A stretch of DNA of 64,000 nt from Lobosporangium transversale (GCF_002105155.1 NW_019028990.1:613501-677500); one strand, 5' to 3'; counted from the first letter of the stretch, positions 46,399 through 59,206 are shown. Notes: generated from the sequence alone by a model not told the origin. Translations and numbers: made by a program.

Positions 46399-46776
46399 AG
46401 AAAGATTGTCACGTCACAATGACCCAGAAAATGCATGTGGCTGATTTGAAAAAAAAAAAATTCTCACGCAAAGCCTAACCTTGAAATAAAGGAACAAATT
46501 TATCAGTTGCTCCTTTCTTTCCTTTGCTCCACTTCATTTTCGCCACCTTTTTCATATTTCACCACTTACCTCTTTTATTCATTCCAAGCCTTCATTTATT
46601 GCCTTTCTTTTCTTTTCCTTTCCTTTCCTTTTTTTTTTTTTTTTTACCTTACACATTTTTCATTTTAGTTTTCATACCGTGACCACGGGTGAAAGAGTAA
46701 GAATATACTTTTGCCTATTTAGGCATCATTCTCCCTGCATTTCAACCACACTCAGTCCCACTCATCTTAATTTTCA

Positions 46777-49225
46777 ATGGCCACCACAAGGAGCTCAACA
46801 CAAAAAAACATGGCTGCAAATAAGCCTGAGGATGCCTCCACACTCAATAAACGAAAAAGAGTAAACCAACACCCACAACGAAAAAAGCGCGCCATCCCAC
46901 TGCTGCTGCAGCTGAACTGCGTTGTCGAGGGAGAAGCAACGTCGTTCCCAGTAGAGATTTTCTGCGATAAATCGGTCGGGATGCTCAAGCAAGCCATCAA
47001 GGTAGCAAAGAAGCCAGAACTTGATCATGTTGACGCTGACCAGCTCACCCTCTACAAGGTCTCCATCCCTGACGAAGACAAGACCGTCGTCGAGTCAGAA
47101 ATCGAGTCAAAAGAGGCTCTTACAGTCGCATCAAGGGAGCTTGGGGACATATTCAACTCTGAACTTCCAAAGGAAACTATCCATGTTTTTGTCAAGCCAC
47201 CACAGCGAGGTATATCCTTGGCTCTTGATGGACTGATTGTTGATATTTTCAGCTGATGAAGCTTGGTTTGTATCTTAAACGGCCATGTGCATAATATCAC
47301 CATTTGGTTTGTGTCTTGATAACTCAACGTTCTTTCTCATTATTCGCTTTTGATACTTAGCTCAGAAAAGAAAACAAGATGGAGATTCTGGTGAGTGCTT
47401 TTGGCCGAGAATCTGGTTATTGATCATTTTAGAGTGATGTGCAATAAATCAAAAATATTGACTTTGATCACTCTATCTCCTTTATCAGAGTCACCCTCTA
47501 AAAAAGCTCGTCCAAGTATAAGTAGCAGAGGTGCTCTTAGGGATGCGATTACAGAAGCAGGGCTTGTAACGAAAGGGATAGTGATGGTAGCCCTGCCATC
47601 TCGCGTCTAAACTCGAAAGAGAGGGTCAAGCTGCTTTCGTACATGGGGAAGACATCAGTAGATAGTATTTACTACAGCATTATTAGCGTGGCTCGCGAGC
47701 TCCGAAATTCTGGTGGTATCAAGGATTCCAAAATATTGACTGCCCCTGAGGGTCGTATCTTCCCTGTTGCCGGAACAAGGCATCTTTATATCAGAGATGA
47801 ATATAAAGAGCTTTATGACCATATTACATCCGAATTAAGTACCCGTCATGAAGTACCTCGTTTGAACCGACTCTTTATCACTGGAACGCCTGGAATTGGG
47901 AAGTCAGCCTTTTTGGTCTATTTTGCCATCCGCCTCCTTGCCGAACACGATGAGGAAAATCCACCGATTATTATTTTCCAAGAGGAGCAGCATACCAGTT
48001 GTTATGTTTATGGAGGAACAACTTGCCAACGTTATGGGGAGAGAGTAGATTTCAAAGATTTCCTTGACCAACGTGAAACGTGGTATTTAGTTGATAGTGG
48101 TGAAAATTCTCTACCAGGTAAAGCCAGGACGATATTTTCAGCATCGCCAAGAACTCTCTATGAGCATTACGATGAACTCACCAAGGAAAATATACCAGAT
48201 AGCTACTATCATATGTCACTCTGGAGTCTGGATGAGCTTAAGGAATGTAGAGCCAATGTAAAGTTTTTTCATGTAATGAGTGAAGCATTTTTGGAGGAGC
48301 TTTTTTACTACTTGGGGGGCGTGCCAAGACAGGTTCTACAGTGTCCAGCCAATGTACTATCCAATAATCAAAAACATACTGAGCGTGCTAAAGAAGCTGC
48401 GTTATTCCGCGTCAATGATGCCATTAGTACACTCAAGAAACCAGCAGATCTTCTAAGGCTCTTTGCACGAGGAAAAGATGCGAGTGGATTTAGTCGTTTA
48501 CTCCATAGAGTTCCTACTTCTGACCACCTCCACCTCCACCTGGTATGGGCATCTCGTTGGGTCGAATCACAGATTCACAGATTATGGACAAAATAAAAGA
48601 TAACACTTGGGTCGATGTGTTGGCGAGACTTGTCATAGGCGGAGAGGATATAGATAAAGGCCCACTGTTTGAAATCTATGCTCATCGCTTATTTCGACGT
48701 GGTGATATTAGATTTCCCTTTAGGGATCTCCAGTCAGGCGAAACAGGATTTCTTGATTTTCCAGCAAATCCAGAAGAGGTGTTTATCCGGACTTCAGAGG
48801 GATTATCAGGGCTCACTCAAGCAGCTGGCAAGTTGTTTGTACCAGAACATTCTAAATTTCCGTGCATTGATTTTGCATTGGGACCCAACGAGCTATTTCA
48901 GGTCACAGTATCAGAGGGGCATCCGATCAAGCAAGCACCATTCAAGGAGATGATTGATTGTATTACTGGACCCTGCTTGAAGGGAGACCGATCAAAGTCG
49001 AAGGGAGACCGATCAAAGTCGAAGGGAAGTGATGATATTTTCCTCTATTTTGTGGTGCCAGGAGACGTATATAACGATTTTAAAGTTCAGAACTTTCTTA
49101 CCGCCAGAAATACGGTCGTCAAGAAGCCATATAAATGCTTAAAACATGTAAGACAGCGTGTCATAAAAATCGACATCGAAGCTGCATATTCAGGAGGATC
49201 AGCCGGTACGAATCTGAAGAATTAA
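46777..49225 (+). pseudogene. Broken Crinkler (CRN) gene with mosaic header
   Basis: Exons 46777-47209, 47361-47390 and 47489-49225 mirror the intact paralogue at 51,435-53,880. Relative to that paralogue there is a one-base loss near 47,582 and an 8-bp tandem duplication (TCACAGAT twice) at 48,567-48,582, each shifting the frame. The C-terminal part still shows Walker A GTPGIGKS, a TWYLVDSG strand and the nuclease-like IDFALGPNELFQVTVSEGHP. The first half of the header matches the CRN at 58.8 kb, whereas the second half (ESKEALTVASRELGDIF) matches the paralogue at 53.5 kb. Alternative start codons within it could give partial products, but a full-length CRN cannot be made. Confidence 0.8.
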
Positions 49226-49880
49226 ATCGAATAGCAATCAAGTGGATGAAATTTTGTCTTTTTTTAAAAAAAGCATTATACCCGTTCCTTGAGAAATTTT
49301 TACAATGGGTCATTCTTTATGAATGAAGCCATCATTATCCACTTACCTTCAAGACGAATAAATAGAGCGGTTTAATCCGTCCTCCCTTCTACTTGGGGCA
49401 TTTAGAACTTTATAAAGCTGTGATCATTATGCGATCTTGTGTGCAAGAAAAGGCAGGATTTTGTGATACTATTATCAAAGAGTTTTGTAAAAACGGATAG
49501 AGATGAAGAATCCTGTGGAGAACCCAGTGAGAGTCTGATGATGAGACCCAAAACCATATTATTATCACCAGGACAGCTGGCCTAGGAAATTATCCTTTCT
49601 GGATGCTTGCCACTTGCGAAAGACCTATCAATTATCATCATTCAGGGCGCCAAAACGTTTACCGGGAGCTAGGATGACAGCTCCACTCTAAAGACATAAA
49701 TGTCCCATGGTGCGCGTGCACGGGATGGCAACCTGTGGCCAATGAGATCATATTAGTTGTATGTTCGGCCAATTCAGTATCAGTATGTGAAGGCGGCGCG
49801 TCTTGAATCTCTAGGCGTCCGGGGACATGGAATAAAAAAACATCAAGAATTTGGCCAAGGCTGCCACGCGCTTGACCGGT
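47036..49880. repeat. Inner CRN palindrome, left arm
   Basis: From the middle of the CRN header to about 49,880 the sequence is homologous to the reverse complement of about 50,755-53,610, covering exons 2-3 and about 650 bp of 3' flank. Divergence is higher than between the outer arms, with many substitutions. The spacer is about 0.87 kb. Confidence 0.75.
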
Positions 49881-51434
49881 AAAATGTGATACAATATTGG
49901 ATTGTGTCGTCAGTATATTAATAGTTCTCGGTATATTAATGCTACATGCTGTTGAGGGCATCAATCTCGCCAGAATCATCCCCTCTCACATCAATTCATG
50001 GACGGATGAAAGATTAGGAGGAAAAGGTCCTTGATGTCTGGGATATCCACGCTTGTTTATAATCTCACCAAATGTTCTGTGTCTTGCGCTCATAGGCGGC
50101 TAATCGCAGTTTGGTTTTCGTATACCCCTTGAAGAACGTAGGCAAAAATGCCTTTATGTTTTATATTTGATACTCATCAATTTACCCTTTTTACTTGTCC
50201 GAAGGTAGAATGACGCCTAGCCAATGGATGCTATTGCAAGTGTGTCCACAGGTCCTTGGAGAAGTTCATTGAGGAAACTCGGTTCCATCCAGGACAGATT
50301 TATTCCTAGCGTTCTTCACAAAAGTAGCAGAATTACTTGGTGGAGTTGGCTTTAATTGCCTTGACAAGCTCCTGCAAGATTGGTTCGACAATCTAATCAG
50401 GGTCCTTTCGGAGCGGCATCAAAGCAACTCTATGTTTTTGGTTGTTTTGAACGAGGCGCAGGATATGGGGAGGGGAGGCTAAATACCAGTTTATTAATAA
50501 CGACGACACTATGCGACCAATATTATCAGCATTCTTTCATGGATTGGAGGGTTTATCAGAGAATTTACCACGAATTTGCATAGTTCCTTGCGGGATAGAC
50601 TTTTGTATTTATGATCCTGCTTGGGTTAAGAGAACTGGCAAAGCTTCAAGGAATATCGAGAAGTTCTCGATGACTTGAGGTTCAAGAGTGCAGTATCGTT
50701 TCCTAGATGGGATAATCAAGCAAAAGTCCGGACATACTTCAAGACACTCGTGCGATATTTGGTCAATCGCGTGGCAGCCTTGGCCACATTCTTGATGTTT
50801 TTTTATTCCATGTCCCCGGACGCCTAGAGATTCAAGACGCACCGTCTTCACATACTGACACTGAATTGGCCGAACATACAACTAATATGATCTCATTGGT
50901 CACAGGTTGCCATCCCGTGCACGCACCATGGGGCTAAAACGACATTTATGTCTTTAGAGTGGAGCTGTCATCCTAGCTCCCGGTAAACGTTTTGGCGCCC
51001 TGGATGATGATAATTGATAGGTCTTTCGCAAGTGGCAAGCATCCAGATGACAAAGCATATGAGAAAGGATAATTTCCTATGCCAGCTGTCCTGGTGATAA
51101 TAATATGGTTTTGGGTCTCATCATCAGACTCTCACTGGGTTCTCCACAGGATTCTTCATCTCTATCCGTTTTTACAAAACTCTTTGATAATAGTATCACA
51201 AAATCCTGCCTTTTCTTGCACACAAGATCGCATAATGATCACAGCTTTATAAAGTTCTATATGCCCCAGTAGAAGGGAGGACGGATTAAACCGCTCTATC
51301 TATTCGTCTAAAAGGTAAGTGGATAATGATGGCTTCATTCATAAAGAATGAACCATTGTAAAAAATTCTCAAGGAATGGGTATAATGCTTTTTTTAAAAA
51401 AGACAAAATTTCATCCACTTGATTGGTATTCGAT
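49226..51434. other. Palindrome centre: duplicated 3' flanks and unique spacer
   Basis: The two 3' flanks (49,226-49,880 and 50,755-51,434) contain a protein-like segment in both copies (GSLGQILDVFLFHVPGRLEI and a GSLGHILDVFLF version), interrupted by stops or frame changes; I cannot identify it. The central 0.87 kb (49,880-50,755) has short frames only, with no recognisable domain. Confidence 0.5.
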
Positions 51435-53610
51435 TTAATTCTTCAGATTCGTACCGGCTGCTCCTCCTGAATATGCAGCTTCGATGTCGATTTTTATGAC
51501 ACGCTGTCTTACATGTTTTAAGCATACATATGGATTCTTGACGACCGTATCTTTGGTGGTAAGAAAGTTCTGAACTTTAAAATTATCATATATGTTTCCT
51601 GGCACCGCAAAATAGAGGAAAATGGTATCGTCACTTCCCTTCGACTTTGATTGGTCTCCCTTCAAGCAGGGTCCAGTAATATATTCAATTATCTCCTTGA
51701 ATGGTGCTTGCTTGATCGGATGCTTCTCTGATACTGTGACCTGAAATAGCTTGTTGGGCCCCAATGCAAAATCAATGCACGGAAAGGTGGTTATAGATGG
51801 TACAAACAACTTGTCAGCTGCTTGAGTGAGCCCTGATAATTCATTTGAAGTCCGGATATGCACCACTTCTGGGTTTGCTGGAAAATCAAGAAATCCTGTT
51901 TCGCCTGACTGAAGATCCCTAAAGGGAAATCTAATATCACCACGTCGAAATAAGTGATGAGCATAGACTTCAAACAGTGGGCCTTTATCTATATCCTCTC
52001 CGCGTTTGACAAGTTTCGCCAACACATCGCGCCAAGTGTCATCTTTCATTTCCTCGATAATCCGTGATTCGACCCAACGAGATGCCCATACCAGGTGGAA
52101 GCCGAGGTGGTCAGAAGTGGGAACTCTATGGAGTAAACGACCACTAAATTCACTCGCTTCTTTTCCTCGTGCAAAGAGCGCTACAAGATCTGCTGGGTTC
52201 CTGACTGCGTTAATGGCAGCATTGACGCGGGAAAACGCAGCGTCTTTAGCGCGGTTAATATCTTTTTGCTTTTCAGATAGTACATCGACTGGACACTGTA
52301 GAACCTGTCTTGGCACTCCCCCCAACTTGTAAAAAAGCTCCTCCAAAAATTCTTCATCCATTGGATGATAATCCTCTACATTGGCTCTACATTCCTTAAG
52401 CTCGTCCAAACTCCAGAGTGACATGTGATAGTAGCTAATTGGTGTAGTTTCCTTGCTGAGTTCAGCGTACTGCTCATTGAGAGTTTTTGGTGATGCCGCA
52501 AATATCGTCCTGGCTTGATCTGGTTGAGGATGGTTACCACTGTCAACTAAATACCACGTTTCAGGTTGCTCAAGAAAATGTTTGAAATCTACTCTCTCCC
52601 CATAACGTTGGCAAGTTGTTCCTCCGTAGGCATAACATTCGGTATTCTTCTTTTCATGGAAAACAATAATCGGTGGATTCTCTTCGTCATGCTCTGCAAG
52701 GAGGCGGACGGCAAAGTAGACCAAAAAGGCTGACTTCCCAATTCCAGGCGTTCCAGTGACAAAGTATCGGTTCTTGCGCCATCTTATACGAGGAGTCTTG
52801 ATTAAGGTTGTAATATGGTCATAAAGCTTTTTATATTCTTCTCTGATATAAAGATGCCTTGTTCCGACAACAGGGAAGACACGACCCTCAGGGGCAGTCA
52901 ATATTTTGGAACCCTTGATACCACCAGAATTTCGGAGCTCGCAAGCCACGCTAACAATGCTGTAGTAAATACTATCTCCTGAAAACTCCTCCCCCATGTA
53001 CGAAAGCAGCTTGACCCTCTCTTTCGAGTTGAGAGGCGAGAGGACAGGCCTACCATTCACTATCCCTTTCGTTACAAGCCCCGCTTCTGTAATCGCATCC
53101 CTAAGAGTACCTCTGCTACTTATACTTGGACGAGCTTTTTTAGAGGGTGACTCTGATAAAGGAGATAGAGTGATCAAAGTCAATATTTTTGATTTATTGC
53201 ACTGCACATCACTCTGAATTGATCAATAACCAGGTTCTCAGCCAAAAGCACTCACCAGCATCTCCATCTTGTTTTCTTTTCTGAGCTAAGTATCAAAGGC
53301 GAATAATTAGAAAGAACGTTGAGTTATCAAGACACAAACCAAATGGTGATATCACGTGGTATTGGGCATGAAAATAAGCAAACAAGCTTCATCAATTGAA
53401 AATATCAACAACAACCATCAGTCCATCAAGAGCTAAATACATACCTCGCTGTGGTGGCTTGACAATAACATGAATAGTTTCCTCTGGAAGTTCGGAAATA
53501 AATATGTCCCCAAGCTTCCTTGATGCGACTGTAAGAGCCTCTTTCGACTCGATTTCTGACTCAAAGATGGCCTCGCCTTTGTCAGGGATGGAGACCTTGT
53601 AGAGGGTGAG
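50755..53610. repeat. Inner CRN palindrome, right arm
   Basis: Reverse-complement partner of 47,036-49,880, containing the intact second-type CRN from mid-header through its 3' flank. Confidence 0.75.
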
Positions 53611-53880
53611 CTGGTAAGCGTCGATGTCCTTAAATGCATTGGTATTCTTTGCTTTGATGGCTTGCTTGAGTTCGCCGACTGAACGATCAGAAGGAATATT
53701 TACAGGAAAACATGAAGCTTCTCCATCAACAATACAAAAAATCTTTAGCTCGGTTGGCTCGAGGATTTTAGGGTCATTGGTGCTTGAAGACTCTTCCTTC
53801 GCTTCCCCTTTTCTTTCTTTCTTTTCATACGGTTCAGTTCGAGGTGATGGGCATCGTGATGGTGTTCTGCTGCTTCCCAT
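51435..53880 (-). CDS. Crinkler (CRN) effector, second C-terminal type, intact
   Basis: Exons 53880-53445, 53285-53256 and 53152-51435 give about 727 residues. The header differs from the other copies at its start (MGSSRTPSRCPSPRTEPYEK) but ends in the shared HVIVKPPQRG. Exon 2 is only 30 nt. The large exon has a P-loop NTPase (Walker A TGTPGIGKSAFLVYF, Walker B-like TWYLVDSG) and a C-terminal restriction-nuclease-like core IDFALGPNKLFQVTVSEKHP. This is a different NTPase/nuclease type from the CRN at 10.9 kb. No secretion signal is evident. Effector or intergenomic-conflict roles are inferred from the family. It is a possible source of the broken mirror copy, or its sibling. Confidence 0.85.
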
Positions 53881-54792
53881 TGTGTTTTCAAACCTGTTTA
53901 AAAACAAGGGCGTAAATAGGCGGAGGACAGAAAATAGGGAAAGGTTGATAAAAATGCTAAAGGATGATAATTCAGTAGCAGGATGGTTCAAAATTGTCTA
54001 GAGATGAAGTTGAGGGAGGAAAAGAAAAAAAGAAAAAAAAAAAGGAAAGGAAAGGAAAGGAAAGGAAAGGAAAGGCAATGAATGAAGGCTTGGAATAAAT
54101 AAAAGAGCAAAATTGATGGGAGCAAAATTGGGGTGAAATAAGAAAAAAGTGAAAAGAGGATAAAGGAAGAAAAGGAAGAGGAGAGTGCAAAAATGAAGTG
54201 AAGCAAGTTAAAGAAAGGAGCGACAATTGATAAATTTGTTCCTTTATTTCAAGGTTGGGCTATGCTGTGTGTGTGTGTGAGAAATTTTTTTTTCTTGTTG
54301 CACAAGACGCCATGCGATTAAAGGCCCCCAAGTGTGACGTAACATGTATTATTTAAATACACAAACACTATTCATTCTCTTTAACTCTCTTGTTTTAACC
54401 ACACAATCGAAAGTATGCACACATTCACCCTACATTCATCCCACTATGTACAAGTCAAATACTCCCTCATTCCAAGAACAAGAAGCTGTTACTGATATTG
54501 TAAGTGTTCAAACGCGAATAATAATTTTTTTGTATCAGTGCTTTCTTGGTGATATCTAAGCAAAATTATGCTTTAGAGAAAACCCTTGACGCGTCAAACT
54601 TTAGGAAGGATGGGGAGAATGACAGCAAAGAAAGAAAAGATGGCAATGAAGAAAAAGAGGAGGATGATCAAGTAGATATCCCAGCAATTATATTAGTTGC
54701 CCCATAAAGTCTAGTTCATTGCTTGAGAGTAATAAAGAAAAAACTTGGCATTTGGACGTTAAGAATGGACTCAATAATATTGGTTTTGTGCA
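53881..54792. other. CRN promoter region and flank
   Basis: A diverged relative of the other CRN promoters, with an expanded AAAGG tandem repeat near 54,040-54,075 and the GGCTTGGAATAAATAAAAGA block. Beyond 54,240 there is AT-rich DNA; short frames near 54,344-54,720 have no recognisable domain and are not supported. Confidence 0.5.
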
Positions 54793-55278
54793 AGCCTGAG
54801 GACGAAGTTCATGTGCACATGCACGCGCCGAAAGGCAAACGTGGCATGCTCTTGCAGACACTTCTCTGGGACCAAACGTGACATTTTGGCTGGAGGTCTA
54901 AAAAATTTCTAAGTCGAACACACTACAGGAAAGGCTCTTTTTTTATTTTTTTTTATTTCCAAATCATTTACACCACAGGGAGCTTTTTTTTTTTTTTTAA
55001 GATGAGAATGATGGGAGGTAAATTTCGTAATGAATAAATGAGGTTGTGAAATGAGAGCAAGAAAAACAATGGCATGCTTCACATGTAGGCCATTTTCTTG
55101 TGATCTGCAAACTTTGCTTAAAAAAAAAATGACAAAAAAAAGAGCCTTTCCTGCGGTGTTTTCGACTTAAGAAATTTTTTTAAGCCAGTCCCAGCCTGTG
55201 AGAGAGAAGAGCAAGCCACATTTGGCTTCCAGCACGTGCATGTGCACATGAACTTCGTCCTCAGGCTGGTGACGAGCC
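54793..55278. mobile_element. GGCTCGTCACCAGCC-type MITE, left end truncated
   Basis: Matches the element at 60,213-60,747 from GCCTGAGGACGAAGTTCATG to the right terminus GGTGACGAGCC, followed by TA. The first dozen bases of the left end are missing. The interior is T/A homopolymer. It touches the edge of the outer CRN repeat. Confidence 0.75.
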
Positions 55279-55287
55279 TAGTGAACC

Positions 55288-58200
55288 CATCTGATACTAT
55301 AAACACCTGAACACTGCCAGACTACTCTACGTCCCTTAAACAATATTCCTAGCATACATCTGGACTTTGCAAGGGATGTGTCAATACTTCGACAAACATG
55401 TAACATTTAATGGCTGCATCACAGCCCTTGGATTGTGGAAGCGCTGAAAGTATGCGGAAAACGGGAACCATTTGTGTTTTTACTAGCAACAAGCGTGGTT
55501 TCAAAAAAGTGTGCCTCCAAGGAACAAATCCTATATCCTTCATTGCTCAAAAGAGACAATCTTGTCTTTTCTGCACCCCAAAAGCTCGCCATAATCCTAT
55601 TGAAGCGTTCAGAGGCATTATTTGCCTCATAGTTTGAGGATTAGCAGACTTTCAGTCAAGCTTTATTGTTTTGAACAAACACAGTAAATCCTGTCCATTC
55701 GAAGTTAGTCCCTTTGGATGGCAGCTATTCAGGAGATGCTAATCAATTCCGCTAAATTATGGTGAAATCAAAGCAGATTTGGAAAACCAACAAGCATCGA
55801 ACAGTCGCCTTAACAAGCGAGTGACCTCTCTGTGGCGCGCACGGAGCATGGAGGGCGACTTTTCAAATTCTTTTATAGAGATGAAATCCAAAGTCGCCCC
55901 CAGTTAAATATTTTAGCCGTGATACATCTCAAAAATAAAGAACCGTGTTATTAAATTTCTATGACAAGCCTTTTTATAGGATTAAGAACTATATTATTAC
56001 TGTAACTGTGACGAAAATTCTAAGATGGTTTCTCTTTGAGCTCGTTGAAGCTGACATGAAGAAGATCTTTGTACTTGCTGATTAATCCAGTGTGGTTTGG
56101 TGCACCAGGGGAACCACGCATGTAAACTATTTTAAATCCAGTTACTGGCTCTCCATCCTTTTTGACAACAAAATGTCCATCGTCAATTAAGGCGGAATGA
56201 TTACCTCCAAATACTTCGTCCAAATATCTTTCAATCTGATTTTTGCCGTCGGGATCTCTCTTATCAAAAGCGTTCTGGATCTGCTTAGTTTGTGTCTTCT
56301 CGTGTTCGCAGAAATCACTTATGGACACCTGGATAAACATTGCGTCGAGTATGAAATCAAAGCGAGAATAACTCGAATGACAATGGCTCAGTACATGTCC
56401 ATAGCCACGTCCAAGAGAAGTCATGTTTTGATGGATTGTCCCATGATCCTTAAAGTTCATTATAATCTCCGTTGGATTCTCGCCGACAAGGTTTGTTGCT
56501 CTGAGAACGATTGGCTTGGTTAAAGTCAAAAACTGGACCAACAGTGTCAACTTGAAATCATCACCTACCTCTCCAAGACTAACTTGTCTCAGAATATGCT
56601 CATGATGAGGTATGTTTGTAAACGCCTGTAAGAGTGCTTTCTGCACTGGGAGGCACAAGACATAGTTTTTTATGGCTCCGCGATTCTTGTTGAGACGATA
56701 GATAAGCTCTAGGTCACGGAAATCCCATTCAAAATCACCACTCTGCGAGTTGTTGCCAAGGAAGACTGTTGCAAGGCTTTTAGCGAACATCTTCTTCGAG
56801 ACCTCGCTGAGAGCTTTGTAGTAATTCCAAACTACAGGGCGAAGCTCGCTTGTTCTCTGAGCTACATACCCATCAATGCTATCTCTTGTGAGTGGTCTTT
56901 TCTCAATTGATCGAATGAAGAGCATAAACTCTCGCGGCACACGGTTTGTAAGTCTCATTACATCCTGGACAATATCGGGTTGGTTCAGGTGGACCTCCAA
57001 CCATTTTGAAAACACTGTCTCGGATAGTGGGCCAACAAAGTAACATAAGGTAACTCGAGCACTGTCTTCCATAATCTGCAATTCATATTTGACATGGGCT
57101 GTTCCTGTAAATATCACTCTAGATCCTTTGGATTCAGCTTCCCATCGAGCGAGGTCCTCTAGATGGTGCAAGAACAGGTATTTATCCGGCAAGTACGGTT
57201 TTTCTTGGAATAACTTTCCATGTTCGTCGATAATGAACAGTGTTTTGCGCTCCTTCTGTTTGAATAGGTCGAATACTGCGCGAGCAGCCACAATTGAGTA
57301 ATGTGCATCTTCAGGAAATTCGAGGAGACTTTCCAGATCAGATGCCGTCAAGATATCCCTGTTGAAAGCGAAGAAGCGCCTTAACAGTGCCTTTGCCGAT
57401 TTTTCCTCCGTATCTTCATCTAATATCGCGGCATCTGGTATATAAAGGGTAAGCCACCCTTCCGCATATCCTTTTGCAGCAAGGAAATAGGATAGATATG
57501 ACTTGCCAACCCCCATAGGACCAGAAAGGACTCGCTGATATGAAAATCTTTGTTCAGCACTAATCTCCTTCCACAATTCCAGCATCTGATCCGTAATTAT
57601 AAATCCCGAATTATATTTCTCAAATTCTTTCGGTGTGAGGCCCAAGGACGGAATGTCAACTTGATCACCAGGCTGATTATCGCTTTTCAGATGACTAAAC
57701 TTATTACGTGGATCGGGCGGGTGTTCAAGATTCTCCAGCATTGCGATCCAAGAGGGTGGTAACGTGACCATTTTGCCATCAGAAGCCCTGTATTCTCTCC
57801 ACCCTTCCTCAATGCGCATCTTCTTTGAAGGTGAAATATACCGTGGATCTAATTATGATCATCGTACACATACACAGTTGGTTAGTACCATAACATATAG
57901 TCAGTCACCAAGTCAATCTATTTATACAGCAAAAAACAAATTATTACCTCCATCCATTTTTCTCTTGAGAACCTGTTCCGATGACTCTAGAAAGATAAGA
58001 GAGCGCGGCAATGGCAGAAATGTTAGCATTTTGATCAGATCAAAGAATATGTTGCTGTCAATGAGATATAAACGCCAGCTAATGGTGTGCGAAACGCGAA
58101 ACAGATTCAATCAGAAAAACTAACAAATGCATCAATGTAAACAGGTCAAATAAAAATAAAAATAAAAATGAAAACTGTGTTCTCAGACAACAGTGAGAGT

Positions 58201-59206
58201 CAGAGCATGCGCATGGACCATGGGGGCGACTTTTCAAATTCTTTTATAGAGATGAAATCCAAAGTCGCCCCCAGTTAAATAGTGTTGCCGAGATTCATCT
58301 CAACAACATAAAAAAGGGAGAGATACACGTGACCGTGATGAGATAGCTTCATCAATTGAAATATCATCAGTCCATCAAGAGCTAATACATACCTCGCTGC
58401 GGTGGCTTGACAAAAACATGGATCGTTTCCTCTGGAAGTTCAGAAGTAAATATCTCCCAAAGCTCCATTGACGCGGGTACGAGAGTCTCTTTCGACACAA
58501 TTTCTGACTCAACGACGGTCTTGTCTTCGTCAGGAATGGAGACTTTGTAGAGAGTTAGCTTATCTGCGGCAACATGATCAAGTTTTGACTTCTTCGCTAC
58601 CTTGATGGCTTGCTTGAGCATCCCGACCGATTTATCGCAGAAAATCTCTACTGGGAACGACGTTGCTTCTCCCTCGACAACGCAGTTCAGCTGCAGCAGC
58701 AGTGGGATGGCGCGCTTTTTTCGTTGTGGGTGTTGGTTTACTCTTTTTCGTTTATTGAGTGTGGAGGCATCCTCAGGCTTATTTGCAGCCATGTTTTTTT
58801 GTGTTGAGCTCCTTGTGGTGGCCATTGAAAATTAAGATGAGTGGGACTGAGTGTGGTTGAAATGCAGGGAGAATGATGCCTAAATAGGCAAAAGTATATT
58901 CTTACTCTTTCACCCGTGGTCACGGTATGAAAACTAAAATGAAAAATGTGTAAGGTAAAAAAAAAAAAAAAAAGGAAAGGAAAGGAAAAGAAAAGAAAGG
59001 CAATAAATGAAGGCTTGGAATGAATAAAAGAGGTAAGTGGTGAAATATGAAAAAGGTGGCGAAAATGAAGTGGAGCAAAGGAAAGAAAGGAGCAACTGAT
59101 AAATTTGTTCCTTTATTTCAAGGTTAGGCTTTGCGTGAGAAAATATTTTTTTCAAATCAGCCACGTGCCATTTTCTGGGTCATTGTGACGTGACAATCTT
59201 TAGTGC
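55288..59206. repeat. Outer CRN inverted repeat, right arm
   Basis: Reverse complement of 10,518-14,473, spanning the CRN gene and its flanks. The distance between arms is about 41 kb and contains the housekeeping genes. Confidence 0.85.
56020..58825 (-). CDS. Crinkler (CRN) effector, inverted copy of the 10.9-kb gene
   Basis: Exons 58825-58393, 57986-57948 and 57848-56020 give about 766 residues. Gene structure, splice phases and domains equal those of the gene at 10,885-13,732: NLS-like KRKRVNQHPQRKKR, Ubl-like header, Walker A GPMGVGKS, Walker B KTLFIIDEHGK and the DAMFIQVSISDF nuclease-like core. It lacks the extra QKNMAAN repeat. Its header start (KRKRVNQ, SVGMLKQ) is identical to the broken CRN at 46.8 kb rather than to its own inverted partner, pointing to gene conversion. 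The frame is intact. The C-terminal third is virtually identical to the partner while the N-terminal two-thirds carry scattered substitutions. Confidence 0.85.

Larger units (their letters stand above)
45806..46776. other. Intergenic region with repeats upstream of the broken CRN
   Basis: No gene. A 140-bp segment at 46,148-46,287 is repeated directly at 59,605-59,737. It is followed by a partial MITE end (46,280-46,398) and a CRN promoter region nearly identical to those at 10,540-10,884 and 58,826-59,170. Confidence 0.7.

Noticed and set aside
54344..54720. Possible small gene (MYKSNTPSFQEQEAVTDIV and following acidic frame)
   Set aside because: A short first exon with plausible donor was considered, but no conserved motif or clear continuation could be supported.
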